A DNA stretch of 64,000 nucleotides from CALBZH01 sp964538515 (GTDB lineage: Bacteria > Desulfobacterota > Syntrophobacteria > Syntrophobacterales > Syntrophobacteraceae), in contig CAZIEW010000014.1 of assembly GCA_964538515.1 (NCBI GenBank), forward strand, positions 1 to 64,000, written 5' to 3'. Positions 33,525 to 43,424 of this stretch are shown here, piece by piece; the first letter of the stretch is position 1, and each line of letters opens with the position of its first letter. The translations under genes were made by a program, and so were the position numbers. The notes under the pieces are model-generated. The model ran no database searches. It was given only the letters and a program-made list of their open reading frames with translations, and was not told where the DNA came from.

Positions 33525-34817
33525 ATGGAGACCACTGAGCTGGCTCGCTATCGAGATTCCATTGATTATCTGTACGGCCTCCAGAAGTATGGCATCAAGT
33601 TTGGGCTAAACTCAACGGAGAGCATGCTGGAGCGCCTGGGTAACCCCCACCGGAGGCTGCGCTGTATCCATGTGGGCGGCACGAACGGAAAAGGATCCAC
33701 GGCGGCGATCCTTTCAAGTATCCTGACACGGCATGGCTTTCGCGTCGGTCTCTATACTTCCCCACACCTGGTTCGTTTCACCGAGCGGTTTCGCATCAAC
33801 GACGAAGAAGTGTCCATGAGCGCGATCCTGCCCGTTTTCGAGCAAATCCGGTCCGTGATCAACGAGACCGAGCCGCCGACCTTTTTTGAGGTGGTAACCA
33901 GCCTGGGCCTGACCTATTTTGCCAAGGAGGAAGTGGACTGGGCCGTGATCGAAGTGGGCATGGGAGGCCGACTCGACGCCACGAATGTCATACGGCCACT
34001 GGCGGCGGTGATCACCAACGTCTCGTACGACCACCAGGAATTTCTCGGTACCAATCTCGCAGCCATTGCGCGCGAGAAGGCCGGCATCATCAAGGATGGA
34101 ATTCCCGTCGTCACCGGCGCCCGGCAGCCGCTGGTGCAGGGGATTCTCAAGGCAACCTGCTTCAGGCATGCTGCCCCTTTGTATTGCCTGGGATCTGATT
34201 TCAAGGTTCGTCGGAACCCTGATGGGACTTTTCAATATCAGGGTATCAGACGTCGCTGGCCTTCGCTGAACGTTGGGCTTAGAGGCGGGCATCAATTTCA
34301 GAATACGGCTCTGGCTCTGGCTTGTTTGGAGGTTCTCGAGCAGGACCATGCGCTGGCCCTCAATGAGACGTCTGTCCAAGAGGGATTGGAGAGAGTCCAC
34401 TGGCCGGCTCGCCTGGAGGTGCTTCAGGAAAAGCCTTTGGTCATTCTGGATGGTGCTCATAACCCCCAGGGTGCGGAAGCCTTGCGTGATGCTCTCAAAC
34501 ATTCCTTTAAATACACTAAGCTACATCTGGTTTTGGGCATCATGGCCGACAAGGACATCAAGGGAATTCTCCGGCGACTCCTGCCCCTGGCGGAGACCGC
34601 CATCTTTACCCAGCCGCGCTACACTCGAGCGGCCGACCCCGAGGAGCTGAAACGCCTGGCAAGACCTTACTTGAAAAAGCACTACGTCATCAAAGATCCT
34701 GCAGCAGCCATCGAACAGGCAAAACAACTGGCCGATCCCGACGACGCGATCTGCATCGCCGGCTCCCTCTACTTTGCGGGAGAGGTTAAAGAATTGATCG
34801 GAGAGGCCGTTGACTGA
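33525..34817 (+). CDS. folC: Folylpolyglutamate synthase/dihydrofolate synthase
   Basis: 430 residues from ATG 33525, with GGAAGGA upstream. A Mur-ligase-type fold: P-loop GGTNGKGSTA with Lys56, GLYTSPHLVRFTERF, DWAVIEVGMGGRLDATN, then LDGAHNPQGAEAL in the C-terminal domain. It adds glutamate to dihydropteroate and tetrahydrofolates using ATP. It precedes lptD by 19 bp, and the two may share a transcript. Confidence 0.95.
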   Translation: METTELARYRDSIDYLYGLQKYGIKFGLNSTESMLERLGNPHRRLRCIHVGGTNGKGSTAAILSSILTRHGFRVGLYTSPHLVRFTERFRINDEEVSMSAILPVFEQIRSVINETEPPTFFEVVTSLGLTYFAKEEVDWAVIEVGMGGRLDATNVIRPLAAVITNVSYDHQEFLGTNLAAIAREKAGIIKDGIPVVTGARQPLVQGILKATCFRHAAPLYCLGSDFKVRRNPDGTFQYQGIRRRWPSLNVGLRGGHQFQNTALALACLEVLEQDHALALNETSVQEGLERVHWPARLEVLQEKPLVILDGAHNPQGAEALRDALKHSFKYTKLHLVLGIMADKDIKGILRRLLPLAETAIFTQPRYTRAADPEELKRLARPYLKKHYVIKDPAAAIEQAKQLADPDDAICIAGSLYFAGEVKELIGEAVD

Positions 34818-34836
34818 GTCCCCTCCAAAGGTGCTA

Positions 34837-37164
34837 ATGCACGGTTGGTGGAAGGCCTCCCTGATCCGAACCGTCAGGAAAGTGTTGTCCATGATTTCGC
34901 CAAGACGACGCAATTTACTCATATGCTTGGGTTGTTGGGTTTGCATGCTTCCCTTTTTCTGGGTCGTCGCGGGAGCCCTTCCGAGCTATGCCGAGGAGGC
35001 GCAAGGGTCGGAGACACCGCTGGACCTGAGAGCGTTCTTGAGCGAGACCCGAGGGGCCTGGACAATTGATGCGTCCGAGATCTCGTATGATCCTGAGCGG
35101 AAGATCTATGAAGCCAAGGGAAACGTCAAGATCACCTCGGGGGATCGAGTGCTCCAGGCCGACTATGCCGAGCTAGATTCGGTCAATCGTCGCGCGGAGA
35201 TGCGCGGCAACGTCTATCTTCAATTCAAGAAAGACTGGCTCCGCGGGGAGCACGTCATTTGGAATCTTGACGAGGAAACGGGCGAAGTGGATGGTGGCCT
35301 TGCCTATTTTGCGGATAACCAGCTTTATACCCAAGCCGAGCGGATCGAAAAGAAGGGTACCAGCCAATACGAGGTGAGGAACGGGGTTCTGACGAGCTGC
35401 GATCCCGCGAATCCCGACTGGAAGATCCGTTACGGCAGCTTGAAGGTCGACACGGAGGGGGAAGCTTGGGCCACCAATTCCTCGTTCTGGATCTGGAAGC
35501 TTCCCGTTCTTTATTCTCCGTTGATCTTTGTGCCGTTTCAAAAGGAGAGGCAGTCCGGGTTTCTCCTTCCTTGGGCTGGATTTTCCGATCTGAATGGGTT
35601 TCAGGCTGAGCTTCCGTTCTATTGGGCTATCCGGGAAGACATGGACGCAACCTTCTTCCTTCGAGGCATGGAAAAGCGAGGCGTGATGGGCGGCCTGGAG
35701 TTCAGGATCAATAACGACTCGTGGGGGGAAGGGATCTGGCTTGTCAACTATCTGAACGACATGGTGGACAAGAACGACCTCAAGGAGGCGGGGTATACCT
35801 TCGAGACGGATAATCGCTACTGGATCAGATCGCGCCATTCCTTCCATTTGCCCTATGATACCGTGGGCAGGCTTGACCTCGACCTGGCCAGCGATCGGAA
35901 CTTTTTTCGAGAGTTCTCCAATGGCTCTGCCTCTGCGGATTATACCGACAAGCTTTTTCGAGAGGGATTCGGACGAGGGCTTGTGAACGATGAGAACTCT
36001 CTGCTTCGCGAGTCCAGCCTCTACCTTGAGCAGCCCCATGAGTCTTGGCTGATCAGCATGGATGCGCGCTACTGGGATCAGCTGGAAGGCGCGCTGGAAG
36101 CTTCCACCATGCAGAAGATGCCCAGCTTCGCTTATTCGATCTTGCCTTCGGGGATAGGGGATCTGCCTCTTTACTACGGCCTCAACAGCTCGCTGACGAG
36201 CTACTACCGTGAGGAAGGCGATAGAGGGAGCCGCCTTGATGTTCAACCCCGGCTTTACCTGCCGTACCAGTGGAAATCCTATCTGGATTTGCAGGCGTCC
36301 GCTGGATTCCGCGCCACCGGCTACTACGTTGATTGGGATCCCGACCGCTATGATTCCGCTGCCGGCCGAGCCGTAACGGACGCACGCCTATCGTTGAGCT
36401 CCCGGCTCAACCGGGTGTACGATCTGCATTGGGGGGATATGGTGGCGGTGCAGCATGCCATCCGTCCCGAAGTGGTCTATGAGTATGTGCCCGAGCCGCT
36501 CAAGGGGCCTCAGATTCCCTTGTTTGACCGGCTGGACACCAACCCGGCCAGGAACCGTGTCGAGTACGGTTTTTCGACCTTTCTCACGGCTAAGAGCATG
36601 ACGAAGGGCCAGGACGGCGAGGAAGTGCCGAGCTACTCGGAAGTGGCTAGGCTCAAGGTGTTTCAGGGTTACAATTTCGAGCCGACGTCGGCTGAGGTCC
36701 GCACGATTCTCTTGGATACCCAGCGCGACAGTGGGCCGACCGATGTCGGGCTGAGGCTTGACATAACCCCCAAGCGCTCCATTACCTTCTCATATGATTT
36801 GGATGTTTCGGTGGACCACGGGAGTCCTACTCTGCATGACATCTATATGACTTTCAAGACGGCCCGCGGCGACCTCTTTCGCGTGGATTACCAGTACCGA
36901 GCCGAATCCGTGATTGACGAGCTGATCACCCGTCTAAACGTGGCCATCGTCCCCAACTTCCACTTCATCACGTATCACGACTATTCGTTTGATCAGCAAA
37001 CGCTGTATACCCAAGGGTACGGGTTTCGCTACGATCACGGCTGCTGGGCTTTGGGTGTGGCCTATGAAAACAAGGACAACGACCATCGGGTGGCCCTGAC
37101 CGTGAACCTGCTCGGTTTGGGGTCCTTCGGAAGCAGCAAGACCTATACGGGCGTGAGCGATTAA
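34837..37164 (+). CDS. lptD: LPS-assembly outer-membrane protein LptD
   Basis: 775 residues from ATG 34837 (AAAGGTGC upstream; a TTG at 34810 overlapping folC is less likely). A signal or membrane segment lies at about 25-55. Then comes an OstA/LptA-like jellyroll (IDASEISYDPERKIYEAKGNV, YAELDSVNRRAEMRGNVYL), followed by a long beta-barrel region with alternating aromatic strands to the end. LptD with LptE inserts LPS into the outer leaflet of the outer membrane. The gene confirms a Gram-negative LPS-bearing host. Confidence 0.93.
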   Translation: MHGWWKASLIRTVRKVLSMISPRRRNLLICLGCWVCMLPFFWVVAGALPSYAEEAQGSETPLDLRAFLSETRGAWTIDASEISYDPERKIYEAKGNVKITSGDRVLQADYAELDSVNRRAEMRGNVYLQFKKDWLRGEHVIWNLDEETGEVDGGLAYFADNQLYTQAERIEKKGTSQYEVRNGVLTSCDPANPDWKIRYGSLKVDTEGEAWATNSSFWIWKLPVLYSPLIFVPFQKERQSGFLLPWAGFSDLNGFQAELPFYWAIREDMDATFFLRGMEKRGVMGGLEFRINNDSWGEGIWLVNYLNDMVDKNDLKEAGYTFETDNRYWIRSRHSFHLPYDTVGRLDLDLASDRNFFREFSNGSASADYTDKLFREGFGRGLVNDENSLLRESSLYLEQPHESWLISMDARYWDQLEGALEASTMQKMPSFAYSILPSGIGDLPLYYGLNSSLTSYYREEGDRGSRLDVQPRLYLPYQWKSYLDLQASAGFRATGYYVDWDPDRYDSAAGRAVTDARLSLSSRLNRVYDLHWGDMVAVQHAIRPEVVYEYVPEPLKGPQIPLFDRLDTNPARNRVEYGFSTFLTAKSMTKGQDGEEVPSYSEVARLKVFQGYNFEPTSAEVRTILLDTQRDSGPTDVGLRLDITPKRSITFSYDLDVSVDHGSPTLHDIYMTFKTARGDLFRVDYQYRAESVIDELITRLNVAIVPNFHFITYHDYSFDQQTLYTQGYGFRYDHGCWALGVAYENKDNDHRVALTVNLLGLGSFGSSKTYTGVSD

Positions 37165-37210
37165 AGATCGATCGAGACCCTGCCGCGTGTAACGGTCTCT
37201 CGGGTTATGC

Positions 37211-37245
37211 GCAGAACGGGCGGGATAAGCTCCCGCCCGTTCTGC
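37211..37245 (+). terminator. Perfect 15-bp hairpin after lptD
   Basis: GCAGAACGGGCGGGA and its exact complement, separated by a TAAGC loop, 47 bp after the stop codon. No T run follows, so termination is likely but not certain. Confidence 0.5.
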
Positions 37246-37322
37246 TGTCCGAGGTGCGGACCCGAGGCGGTCGGACGTCGCCGCGACGGACCGTAAGACT
37301 GCATTTCCTTGCCAATATTGGC

Positions 37323-37351
37323 TTGACATTGGCTGGCGGATTCTTTATACA
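37323..37351 (+). promoter_or_regulatory. Sigma-70 promoter of rplM-rpsI
   Basis: -35 TTGACA (37323-37328), exactly 17 bp, -10 TATACA (37346-37351), 42 bp before the rplM start. Close to consensus, as expected for ribosomal genes. Confidence 0.75.
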
Positions 37352-37393
37352 CCAGAGCTTCGGATTCGAGATCTCAGATTGTGGAGAAACAGG

Positions 37394-37822
37394 ATGAATA
37401 CAGCAAGCGCCAAGTTTGAAGCGAATACGCGTAAATGGATCATCGTCGATGCGGAGAATCAGATTCTCGGACGGCTCGCCAGCCAGATTGCGGTGCGGTT
37501 GAGGGGCAAGCACCTGCCGCAGTTTACGCCGCATGTGGACCAGGGTGACTTCGTCGTGGTCGTCAATGCGGAGAAAGTGGTTTTGACGGGGCGCAAGTGG
37601 GACCAGAAGACCTACTATCGTCACACTGGTTATATGGGGGGGCTCAAGTCTACCACGGCTCGCAAGCTCAACCGGGAGCACCCCGATCGCATGATTCGCC
37701 TGGCGGTTTGGGGGATGCTTCCCAAGAATCGTCTGGGTCGTAAGCTGCTCAAGAAGCTCAAGGTCTATCGTGGCGCCGAGCATCCGCATGAAGCACAGCA
37801 GCCGACAGTCATGGCTCTTTAG
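37394..37822 (+). CDS. rplM: 50S ribosomal protein L13
   Basis: 142 residues, the family length, from ATG 37394 (GGAGAAACAGG upstream). Conserved segments are WIIVDAENQILGRLAS, RGKHLPQFTPHVDQGDFVVVVNAEKV, YYRHTGYMGGLK and AVWGMLPKNRLGRKLLKKLKVY. It binds 23S rRNA early in large-subunit assembly. It is paired with rpsI as in most bacteria, under its own promoter. Confidence 0.98.
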   Translation: MNTASAKFEANTRKWIIVDAENQILGRLASQIAVRLRGKHLPQFTPHVDQGDFVVVVNAEKVVLTGRKWDQKTYYRHTGYMGGLKSTTARKLNREHPDRMIRLAVWGMLPKNRLGRKLLKKLKVYRGAEHPHEAQQPTVMAL

Positions 37823-37857
37823 CCAATAAGAGGATGGGTCGCAAGGAGAAGGATTAG

Positions 37858-38250
37858 ATGGCCGAACAGCGTTTTTATGGAACAGGCAAGCGAAAAACGG
37901 CCGTGGCTCGCGTTTGGCTGCAGCCCGGAACCGGAGTTGTGACGATCAACAAGCGTCCGATTGACGAGTATATCGACCGTCCCACCAGCAAGATGGTTGT
38001 CGCTCAGCCCCTGGTATTGACGGGGACCTTCGGCAAGCTGGATGTCACGGTGAATGTCTTCGGCGGTGGAGGATCCGGTCAGGCAGGCGCCATTCGGCAC
38101 GGCATCTCCAGGGCGCTGCTCGAATTCAATCCTGAATTCCGTGAAGTGCTGAAGCGGGCTGGGTTTCTCACGCGGGATTCGCGTGTTAAGGAACGAAAGA
38201 AATACGGCAAAGCCAGCGCGCGCGCACGCTTCCAGTATTCAAAACGGTAA
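37858..38250 (+). CDS. rpsI: 30S ribosomal protein S9
   Basis: 130 residues with strong AAGGAGAAGG. It has the S9 pattern FYGTGKRKTAVARVWL, GGGGSGQAGAIRHGISRALL and the C-terminal RERKKYGKASARARFQYSKR-type tail (here KERKKYGK, then ARFQYSKR), whose last Arg contacts P-site tRNA. It lies 35 bp after rplM and is followed by an intrinsic terminator. Confidence 0.98.
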   Translation: MAEQRFYGTGKRKTAVARVWLQPGTGVVTINKRPIDEYIDRPTSKMVVAQPLVLTGTFGKLDVTVNVFGGGGSGQAGAIRHGISRALLEFNPEFREVLKRAGFLTRDSRVKERKKYGKASARARFQYSKR

Positions 38251-38284
38251 TTGCCGTTTGCCTTTAGATTTGAGCTTTGATGGA

Positions 38285-38321
38285 GGGGCACCGCGCCAAC
38301 GGCGCAGTGCCCCGAATTTTT
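38285..38321 (+). terminator. Intrinsic terminator after rpsI
   Basis: GGGGCACCGCGCC pairs with GGCGCAGTGCCCC (one mismatch, loop AAC), followed by a T-rich GAATTTTTG. It ends 15 bp before argC. Confidence 0.75.
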
Positions 38322-38336
38322 GTGTGAGGGACTGTA

Positions 38337-39374
38337 ATGGTGCGGGTATCAATCGCCGGGGCGTCCGGGTACACGGGATTCGAGCTGATTCGCCTGTTGA
38401 GTCGGCATCCCGGGGTGGAGATCAGAGTCATCACGTCGCGCGGCCAAAAGGGACAGCGCCTCGACAGTGTTTACCCGGCCTTTCGGAAGCACTGTGAGCT
38501 GGTCTTCGAAGAGCCGGACCCTGACCTGCTCGCGGATCGTGCGGATATCGTTTTCACGGCGCTGCCCCATCAGGCGGCCATGGACGTGGTGCCCGAGCTT
38601 CTGCGACGAGGCGTGCGCGTCATCGACTTGAGTGCTGACTATCGTTTTCGTGATGCGGAGACCTATGCTGCCTGGTATGAGCCCCACAAGACACCGGAGC
38701 TCCTGTCCGAGACGGTGTACGGACTTCCGGAGCTGCATCGTGAAGCCATTCGGACTGCGCGGCTGGTCGGCAATCCGGGCTGCTATCCCACGAGTGTCAT
38801 TCTAGCGGCTGCCCCGTTGATCTCAAGCGGACTTGTCGATCCCCATAGCCTCATTGCCGACTCCAAGTCCGGCGTTACCGGCGCGGGGCGCGGTGCAGCG
38901 CTTGCGGTGCACTATTGTGAAGTGAACGAGGGATTCAAGGCATACAAGGTAGCGGAGCATCGGCATACTCCCGAGATTGAGCAGGAGCTCAGCAGGGTTG
39001 CGGGAGAGTCCTTGATCATCAGTTTCACGCCTCATCTTGTGCCGATGAGCCGAGGGATCCTAAGCACGCTTTACGGTTCTCTCAAGCCGGACGTGACGGC
39101 CGAGATGGTCGACGATGCTTACGCTTCCTTTTATGCACAGGCCCGGTTCGTGCGTCTCTGCGGCTCAAAGGAGCTCCCGACGACTCTGCAGGTGCGCGGC
39201 AGCAACTACTGCGACCTGGGCTGGCGTGTGGACCCGAGAACCCGACGAGTGATCGTGGTCTCGGTTATCGACAATCTGACGCGCGGGGCTTCGGGACAGG
39301 CCGTATGCAATATGAACCTGATGAGCGGTCTCCCTGAAGCGATGGGATTGGAAGATGCCCCCTGGCAGCCTTGA
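38337..39374 (+). CDS. argC: N-acetyl-gamma-glutamyl-phosphate reductase
   Basis: 345 residues. N-terminal NADP site VSIAGASGYTGFELIRLL, catalytic Cys149 in VGNPGCYPTS, the DSKSGVTGAGR loop and the HRHTPEIEQEL segment of ArgC. It reduces N-acetylglutamyl phosphate to the semialdehyde in arginine synthesis. The start follows TGAGGGACTGTA. No other arg gene is adjacent. Confidence 0.95.
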   Translation: MVRVSIAGASGYTGFELIRLLSRHPGVEIRVITSRGQKGQRLDSVYPAFRKHCELVFEEPDPDLLADRADIVFTALPHQAAMDVVPELLRRGVRVIDLSADYRFRDAETYAAWYEPHKTPELLSETVYGLPELHREAIRTARLVGNPGCYPTSVILAAAPLISSGLVDPHSLIADSKSGVTGAGRGAALAVHYCEVNEGFKAYKVAEHRHTPEIEQELSRVAGESLIISFTPHLVPMSRGILSTLYGSLKPDVTAEMVDDAYASFYAQARFVRLCGSKELPTTLQVRGSNYCDLGWRVDPRTRRVIVVSVIDNLTRGASGQAVCNMNLMSGLPEAMGLEDAPWQP

Positions 39375-39494
39375 CCGGACCATCTGCCCTGCTCGTTATT
39401 CGGAAGCTGCGTTTCTTCCGGGGCGACGAGTGGGGCGAGATGCGCTCGTGCTCGGATGTGGCACCGCCTGAAGTGTGTTGAGCAGCCTGAGGCC

Positions 39495-40319
39495 ATGAAT
39501 CAACAGCCTTTCATTCCGATCATGTTCGATCCGCAGCAGAAGCGAAATTTCAAGTTGGTGATCGAGTACGACGGAGCCAATTATCACGGGTGGCAGCGGC
39601 AGGCCGGGGTGTTGACCATACAGGAAGCTCTCGAACTGCGTCTTGAGGTCATGCTTGGGAGGGCCGTCCATGTGAGGGGGTCGGGCCGAACCGATGCCGG
39701 GGTTCATGCCAGAGGACAGGTCGTCAATTTCTATGCACGCACGCGGCTCCAGCCCGACCAAATCTTGCGAGGCTTAAACAGCCTTCTTCCGCCGGACATC
39801 GTCGTCTTGCAGGCAGAAGAGGTTCCGGATTCCTTCCATGCCCGTTATTCGGCGGTCAGCAAGGCGTATGAATATCGGATCCTGAACCGGGCCACGGCGT
39901 CGGCGCTGGAAAGGAACCGTGCCTGGCACATCCGACAGCCCTTGGATGTCAAAGCCATGGAGGCGGCGCTGGAGGGGCTTCTGGGTTGCCACGATTTCAG
40001 GTCCTTCATGGCTGCGGGCTCCTCGGTTCGCTCAACCGAACGGTGCATCTATCGGGCGGAGCTGGAGCATCCCGAGCCGGAAAACCTTGTTTTTCGGTTT
40101 GTTGCGAATGGTTTTCTGAGGCATATGGTCAGAAATTTGGTGGGAACGCTCGTCGAGGTGGGACGGGGCAAGCTCACGCCGGTTGGGCTTCTTGACATAT
40201 TGGCAAGCAGGGACCGACGGCGTGCGGGCATGACCGCGCCGGCCCATGGACTTTATCTGGATACTGTGAGCTATGGGGGGGACGGGGCGTCCCCGGTTGA
40301 GGAAAGGGGCGAGGAATGA
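39495..40319 (+). CDS. truA: tRNA pseudouridine(38-40) synthase
   Basis: 274 residues from ATG 39495; ATG 39522 is an alternative that would give the more usual length of about 265. TruA motifs are KLVIEYDGANYHGWQRQ, GSGRTDAGVHARGQV with catalytic Asp67, and FVANGFLRHMVRNLVGTL. It modifies the anticodon stem of many tRNAs. It overlaps the aminotransferase gene by 4 bp (ATGA). Confidence 0.95.
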   Translation: MNQQPFIPIMFDPQQKRNFKLVIEYDGANYHGWQRQAGVLTIQEALELRLEVMLGRAVHVRGSGRTDAGVHARGQVVNFYARTRLQPDQILRGLNSLLPPDIVVLQAEEVPDSFHARYSAVSKAYEYRILNRATASALERNRAWHIRQPLDVKAMEAALEGLLGCHDFRSFMAAGSSVRSTERCIYRAELEHPEPENLVFRFVANGFLRHMVRNLVGTLVEVGRGKLTPVGLLDILASRDRRRAGMTAPAHGLYLDTVSYGGDGASPVEERGEE

Positions 40320-41512
40320 AGCTATCGGAAAGGGTTGCGCGGGTGAAGCCGTCGGCCACCTTGGCGATCAATGCCAAGGCCAAGGCGCTTAAGCAGCAAG
40401 GTGTCCATATCGTGAACTTCGGAGTAGGGGAGCCGGATTTCGATACGCCGAAGCATATTCAGGACGCCGCTATTCAGGCCATGCGGGAGGGACATACACG
40501 CTATACGGCGGTCGGCGGCATCGACGAGCTCAAAGACGCCATCCGGCATGCAACGAGCGAAGACTATGGGCTGAGCTATCATCGGGAAAACGTGCTGGTG
40601 TCTTGCGGCGGAAAGCACGCGCTCTACAATTTCTTCCAAGCCGTTTTGGATCCTGGGGACGAAGTCATCATTCCCGCTCCGTATTGGGTGTCCTATCCGG
40701 ACATGGTGGAGCTGACCGGCGGGACGTCTGTGATCGTGCCGTGTCCCGAGGAGCACGACTTCAAGCTCCATCCGGACACCCTTGCTGCGGCCATTACCCC
40801 GCGCACCCGGGTGCTCGTGCTGAACAGTCCCTCCAATCCCACGGGCGCTCACTACACCCGCGACGAGCTGGCGGCACTGGCCGAGGTGCTGGTGAAGCAC
40901 CAGAACGTCATGATCCTGTCCGATGACATCTACTACCGGATCCTTTTCAAGGGGCGGGAGTGGGTGAACGTCTCGATGGTCGAAGAGCGACTTCTCCCGA
41001 GGACGTTCATCGCAAACGGGGTGAGCAAGACCTATTGTATGACCGGCTGGCGGATTGGATACCTCATCGGGGATGCGGCCGTCATCAAGGCGGCGACCAA
41101 GATACAGAGCCAGTCGACCAGCAACCCGACGTCCATCGCCCAATATGCGGCCGTAGCGGCGTTGAAGGGCGATCAGGCCATCGTGGCCGAGATGGCGAAG
41201 GTGTTCGAAACGCGGTGCGACTATGTTTTGAGCCGCTTGGCTGCAATGCCTGGGGTGACGTGCCCTGCGCCCGACGGCGCATTCTATGTCTTCCCCAACT
41301 TCAGTGCATACTATGGGAAGAAAGCTGGCGAAAAGACGATCATAGATTCTCTGAGCATGGCCGAGTACCTGATGGAAGGGGCTCATGTGGCCGTGGTACC
41401 CGGCAGTGCTTTCGGCGAGGATCGCTGTGTGCGTTTTTCGTATGCACTCTCAGATGAAGACCTTGAAGAGGGATTCGATCGGGTGGCGAAGGCGCTTTCC
41501 GCGCTCCGTTAA
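40316..41512 (+). CDS. aspC: Class I aminotransferase (aspartate aminotransferase family)
   Basis: 398 residues. Fold type I PLP enzyme: VNFGVGEPDFDTPKHI, PAPYWVSYPDMVEL, NSPSNPTGAHYTRDEL, the PLP lysine Lys238 in NGVSKTYCMTGWRIGY, and C-terminal VRFSYALSDEDLEEG, which supplies the carboxylate-binding Arg. This is the AspAT Ib type, most often acting on aspartate and sometimes on prephenate; substrate range is not readable here. Start overlaps the truA stop. An intrinsic terminator follows. Confidence 0.92.
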   Translation: MKLSERVARVKPSATLAINAKAKALKQQGVHIVNFGVGEPDFDTPKHIQDAAIQAMREGHTRYTAVGGIDELKDAIRHATSEDYGLSYHRENVLVSCGGKHALYNFFQAVLDPGDEVIIPAPYWVSYPDMVELTGGTSVIVPCPEEHDFKLHPDTLAAAITPRTRVLVLNSPSNPTGAHYTRDELAALAEVLVKHQNVMILSDDIYYRILFKGREWVNVSMVEERLLPRTFIANGVSKTYCMTGWRIGYLIGDAAVIKAATKIQSQSTSNPTSIAQYAAVAALKGDQAIVAEMAKVFETRCDYVLSRLAAMPGVTCPAPDGAFYVFPNFSAYYGKKAGEKTIIDSLSMAEYLMEGAHVAVVPGSAFGEDRCVRFSYALSDEDLEEGFDRVAKALSALR

Positions 41513-41574
41513 CAAGCACTCAGCAAGAAAGCTCCATTTTTAGAGTCGTCGCTCGCAATGGAGCGGCGAGCCAG

Positions 41575-41604
41575 GAGGCGGGCCTTCGTGCCCGCCTCTT
41601 TTTT
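41575..41604 (+). terminator. Intrinsic terminator after the aminotransferase gene
   Basis: GAGGCGGGC pairs perfectly with GCCCGCCTC (6-base loop), followed by six T. Confidence 0.85.
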
Positions 41605-41755
41605 GTCCTTCCTCGGTGCGAAGATCTGCTTGTACGGAACGATGGCGGTCGGTAAACTCAGCAGCGACCTTATGGTTGCAGGTTGTCGCCAAAAGGGGAA
41701 GTCCCTCGGGGCTCGGCAATCGGACGCGCACGGTTCAGGACTTGAGGAGAGGACT

Positions 41756-43411
41756 ATGCTCGATAAGGTGGATCCCACCCGGACCAGAAGTTGGCGGGAG
41801 CTCCGCGCTCATTATCAAAGCGTGAAAGAGGCTCACATGAGGGAGCTGTTCGCCAGCGACCCCATGCGCAACGAGCGTTTTTCCTGCCGTTTTCAGGACA
41901 TCTTTCTGGACTATTCGAAGAACCGGATCACCTCTGAGACCATGACGCTTCTCGTCAATCTGGCCGAGGAAGTGGGGCTCAAACAGGCCATCGAGAGCAT
42001 GTTCTCGGGCGACCGAATCAACGAGACAGAAGATCGGGCGGTGCTGCACGTGGCACTACGGAACCGCTCCGGGCACCCTATCCTCGTCGATGGCAGGGAT
42101 GTCATGCCCGAGGTCAATGGCGTGCTGGAGAAAATGAAAGGGTTTTCGGAAAGGGTGAGGTCGGGGGAATGGAAAGGCTGGACGGGTCGGCCCATTGCGG
42201 ACATCGTGAACATCGGGATTGGAGGATCCGACCTCGGACCGGTCATGGTCACCGAGTGTCTTAAGCCCTACGCCGCCGATCACGTGAAAGCTCATTTCGT
42301 TTCGAACGTTGACGGAACCCATATCGTCGAAACGCTGAAGCGTCTCGACCCCGAGACGACGCTGTTTATGATCGCCTCCAAGACCTTCACCACCCAGGAG
42401 ACGATGACGAACGCTTTCACGGCAAGGGATTGGCTCCTGTCTCACTGCGGCGACCCCAAAGGCGTGGCGAAGCACTTCGTCGCCATCTCGACCAATGCCG
42501 AAAAGGTGGAGGCCTTCGGCATCGACCGCGAGAACATGTTCGGATTCTGGGACTGGGTGGGAGGGCGTTACTCGCTTTGGTCCGCCATCGGTCTTTCCAT
42601 CGCCTGCAGCGTGGGGTTCGATCGCTTTTCGGAGCTCCTCGATGGGGCGCATGACATGGACCTCCACTTCCGGCATACGGAATTCTCCAAGAATATTCCG
42701 GTGATCCTTGCGCTCCTCGGCGTCTGGTATACGAATTTCTTCGAAGCCCGCACCGAAGTCATTTTGCCCTACGACCAGTACATGCACCGTTTCCCGGCCT
42801 ACTTTCAGCAGGGCAACATGGAGAGCAACGGCAAGTCGGTGGATCGCTCAGGACAGAAAGTGAGTTACGGGACGGGGCCGGTCATTTGGGGCGAGCCCGG
42901 GACCAACGGCCAGCATGCGTTTTATCAGCTTATTCATCAGGGGACGCAGCTCGTTCCGGCTGACTTTTTGGCGCCCGCCGTGACCCACAATCCCATTGGC
43001 GAGCACCACGCCATTTTGCTCTCGAACTTTTTTGCCCAGACCGAGGCGCTGATGAATGGCAAAACCGCCGAGGAGGCCATCGCGGAGCTGCGCAAGGAAG
43101 GAAAGCCCCCGGAGGTGGTCGACCGCCTCTATCCTTACAAGATGTTCGATGGCAACAAACCCACGAATTCCATCCTGTTCAGGAAGCTCACGCCGCGAAC
43201 CTTGGGCAGCCTCATCGCCATGTACGAGCACAAGATCTTCGTGCAGGGCGTCATCTGGAACATCTTCAGCTTTGACCAGTGGGGCGTGGAGCTGGGCAAG
43301 CAGCTGGCGAACAAGATTCTACCCGAGCTCAAAAACGACAAGCCGGTCACGTCACACGACGCATCGACCAATGGGCTCATCAACGCTTACAAGGCCTTCC
43401 GGGAGGCATAG
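41756..43411 (+). CDS. pgi: Glucose-6-phosphate isomerase
   Basis: 551 residues from ATG 41756 with GAGGAGAGG upstream; the open frame extends 66 codons further but crosses the preceding terminator. Length and motifs fit the E. coli-type enzyme: IVNIGIGGSDLGPVM, ASKTFTTQETMTNA, GFWDWVGGRYSLWSAIG, QGNMESNGKSV and the C-terminal DQWGVELGKQLANKI. It interconverts glucose 6-phosphate and fructose 6-phosphate. It is monocistronic and converges on the TSUP gene, 13 bp apart. Confidence 0.97.
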   Translation: MLDKVDPTRTRSWRELRAHYQSVKEAHMRELFASDPMRNERFSCRFQDIFLDYSKNRITSETMTLLVNLAEEVGLKQAIESMFSGDRINETEDRAVLHVALRNRSGHPILVDGRDVMPEVNGVLEKMKGFSERVRSGEWKGWTGRPIADIVNIGIGGSDLGPVMVTECLKPYAADHVKAHFVSNVDGTHIVETLKRLDPETTLFMIASKTFTTQETMTNAFTARDWLLSHCGDPKGVAKHFVAISTNAEKVEAFGIDRENMFGFWDWVGGRYSLWSAIGLSIACSVGFDRFSELLDGAHDMDLHFRHTEFSKNIPVILALLGVWYTNFFEARTEVILPYDQYMHRFPAYFQQGNMESNGKSVDRSGQKVSYGTGPVIWGEPGTNGQHAFYQLIHQGTQLVPADFLAPAVTHNPIGEHHAILLSNFFAQTEALMNGKTAEEAIAELRKEGKPPEVVDRLYPYKMFDGNKPTNSILFRKLTPRTLGSLIAMYEHKIFVQGVIWNIFSFDQWGVELGKQLANKILPELKNDKPVTSHDASTNGLINAYKAFREA

Positions 43412-43424
43412 GACCGCGGGAGGC

